Shown one piece after another: positions 39,500 to 39,731 of a stretch of 39,731 nt of DNA. The DNA is taken from contig JADLBJ010000192.1 in the NCBI GenBank assembly GCA_020847765.1, positions 1 through 39,731 of the forward strand. The letters are read 5' to 3'. Source of the DNA: Dehalococcoidia bacterium. GTDB taxonomy: Bacteria > Chloroflexota > Dehalococcoidia > Tepidiformales > Tepidiformaceae. Under the pieces are notes generated by a model. The model was not told where the DNA came from, searched no databases, and was given only the letters and a program-made list of their open reading frames with translations. Positions within the stretch are counted from its first letter, which is position 1. Each line of letters starts with the position of its first letter. Both the position numbers and the translations under genes were made by a program.

Positions 39500-39505
39500 A
39501 GTATA
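39500..39505 (-). promoter_or_regulatory. -10 box TATACT of rfbA
   Basis: TATACT ends 10 nt before the ATG at 39489, the same spacing as at pheS. No SD. Confidence 0.5.
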
Positions 39506-39545
39506 GCCGAGCCACCGGCGAGGGCCGCGTCCAGTCCAACGGCCT

Positions 39546-39731
39546 TCAGCCGCCGGTGACTGCGGCTGCGGCAGAGGGCGGCGGGCGAAGCTCCCCGTCG
39601 TGGAGCGCGAGGGTCCGGCTCGCAAGGGCGGCCATCTCCGGGTCGTGGGTGACCATGATTCCTATGAGGTTCCGGGCGCGCACCTCTTCGGCGAGGGAGC
39701 GGACGACCTGGCGGCCGCGGTGCGAATCGAG
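39546..39731 (-). CDS. ABC transporter ATP-binding protein, C-terminal end only
   Basis: The last 61 codons of a gene continuing beyond the window edge. The visible part begins LDSHRGRQVVRSLAEEVRA, the residues just after the Walker B/D-loop, and contains IMVTHDPEMAALASR with the H-loop histidine, then LALHDGELR. This is the pattern of the LolD/MacB-type exporters' ATPases (VTHDxxMA). The nucleotide-binding motifs lie outside the window, so the partner permease and substrate are unknown. It ends 56 nt upstream of rfbA on the same strand. Confidence 0.85.
   Translation of the reverse strand, partial: LDSHRGRQVVRSLAEEVRARNLIGIMVTHDPEMAALASRTLALHDGELRPPPSAAAAVTGG

Overview
This window is a high-GC, densely packed bacterial chromosome segment with short intergenic gaps, two tRNA genes and about 35 protein genes. 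I see no IS element, no integrase and no CRISPR array. Gene content (rpsF-ssb-rpsR block with a cysteine-bearing S18, CaiB/thiolase/acyl-CoA dehydrogenase genes, long-form RmlA, CYTH-CHAD, Gly-rich zinc-ribbon protein) fits a free-living high-GC bacterium. Chloroflexota (Dehalococcoidia/Tepidiforma-like) is my best guess, with Actinobacteria-like groups not excluded; this is inference from memory, not a search.

Layout. 83-5969 (minus) is one compact block: rpsF-ssb-rpsR, then a membrane-anchored parvulin/SurA-like protein, homoserine dehydrogenase, a cysteine-free coiled-coil protein and threonine synthase, with gaps of 1-52 nt or 4-nt overlaps. A TTGAGC-17-TACGGT promoter sits upstream. 6105-6419 holds a small unknown gene. 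6741-9750 (plus) has tRNA-Val(CAC), an MFS transporter and malQ. A strong hairpin terminator follows, then tRNA(CAT) and a zinc-ribbon/Gly-rich protein on minus. 10566-15646 holds a CAP-domain protein, a 4-TM 'holin IV-like' membrane protein, a metallo-beta-lactamase-fold hydrolase, an orphan sucD and a CYTH-CHAD protein. 15775-25945 holds a CaiB/AMACR-type enzyme, SMP-30, DinB, YceI, an alpha/alpha-toroid protein coupled to MarC, surE, a thiolase, a secreted GH25-like/DUF1906-like protein and leucyl aminopeptidase. 26035-34733 holds GH38 alpha-mannosidase, a LysM-lytic transglycosylase, acyl-CoA dehydrogenase, a frameshifted SnoaL-like pseudogene, pheS without pheT and a thioredoxin-NHL lipoprotein. 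34786-39731 holds a stand-alone RAM (Lrp ligand) domain protein, moeA, an endonuclease/exonuclease/phosphatase protein, rmlB, rmlA and the 3' end of an ABC ATPase gene.

Main observations beyond the gene list: (1) a recurrent start-site architecture in which a TAnnnT -10 box lies exactly 6 or 7 nt before the start codon in seven genes without a Shine-Dalgarno, pointing to widespread leaderless transcription next to ordinary SD-led genes; (2) a SnoaL/NTF2-like pseudogene broken by two small indels between pheS and an acyl-CoA dehydrogenase; (3) an 18-bp TetR-operator-like palindrome lying on the -10 box of that dehydrogenase; (4) a coiled-coil protein translationally wedged between hom and thrC; (5) a perfect 26-bp palindrome that encodes the last codons of the CYTH-CHAD protein. 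Several starts were moved from the longest open frame to sites supported by an SD or a leaderless -10 box.
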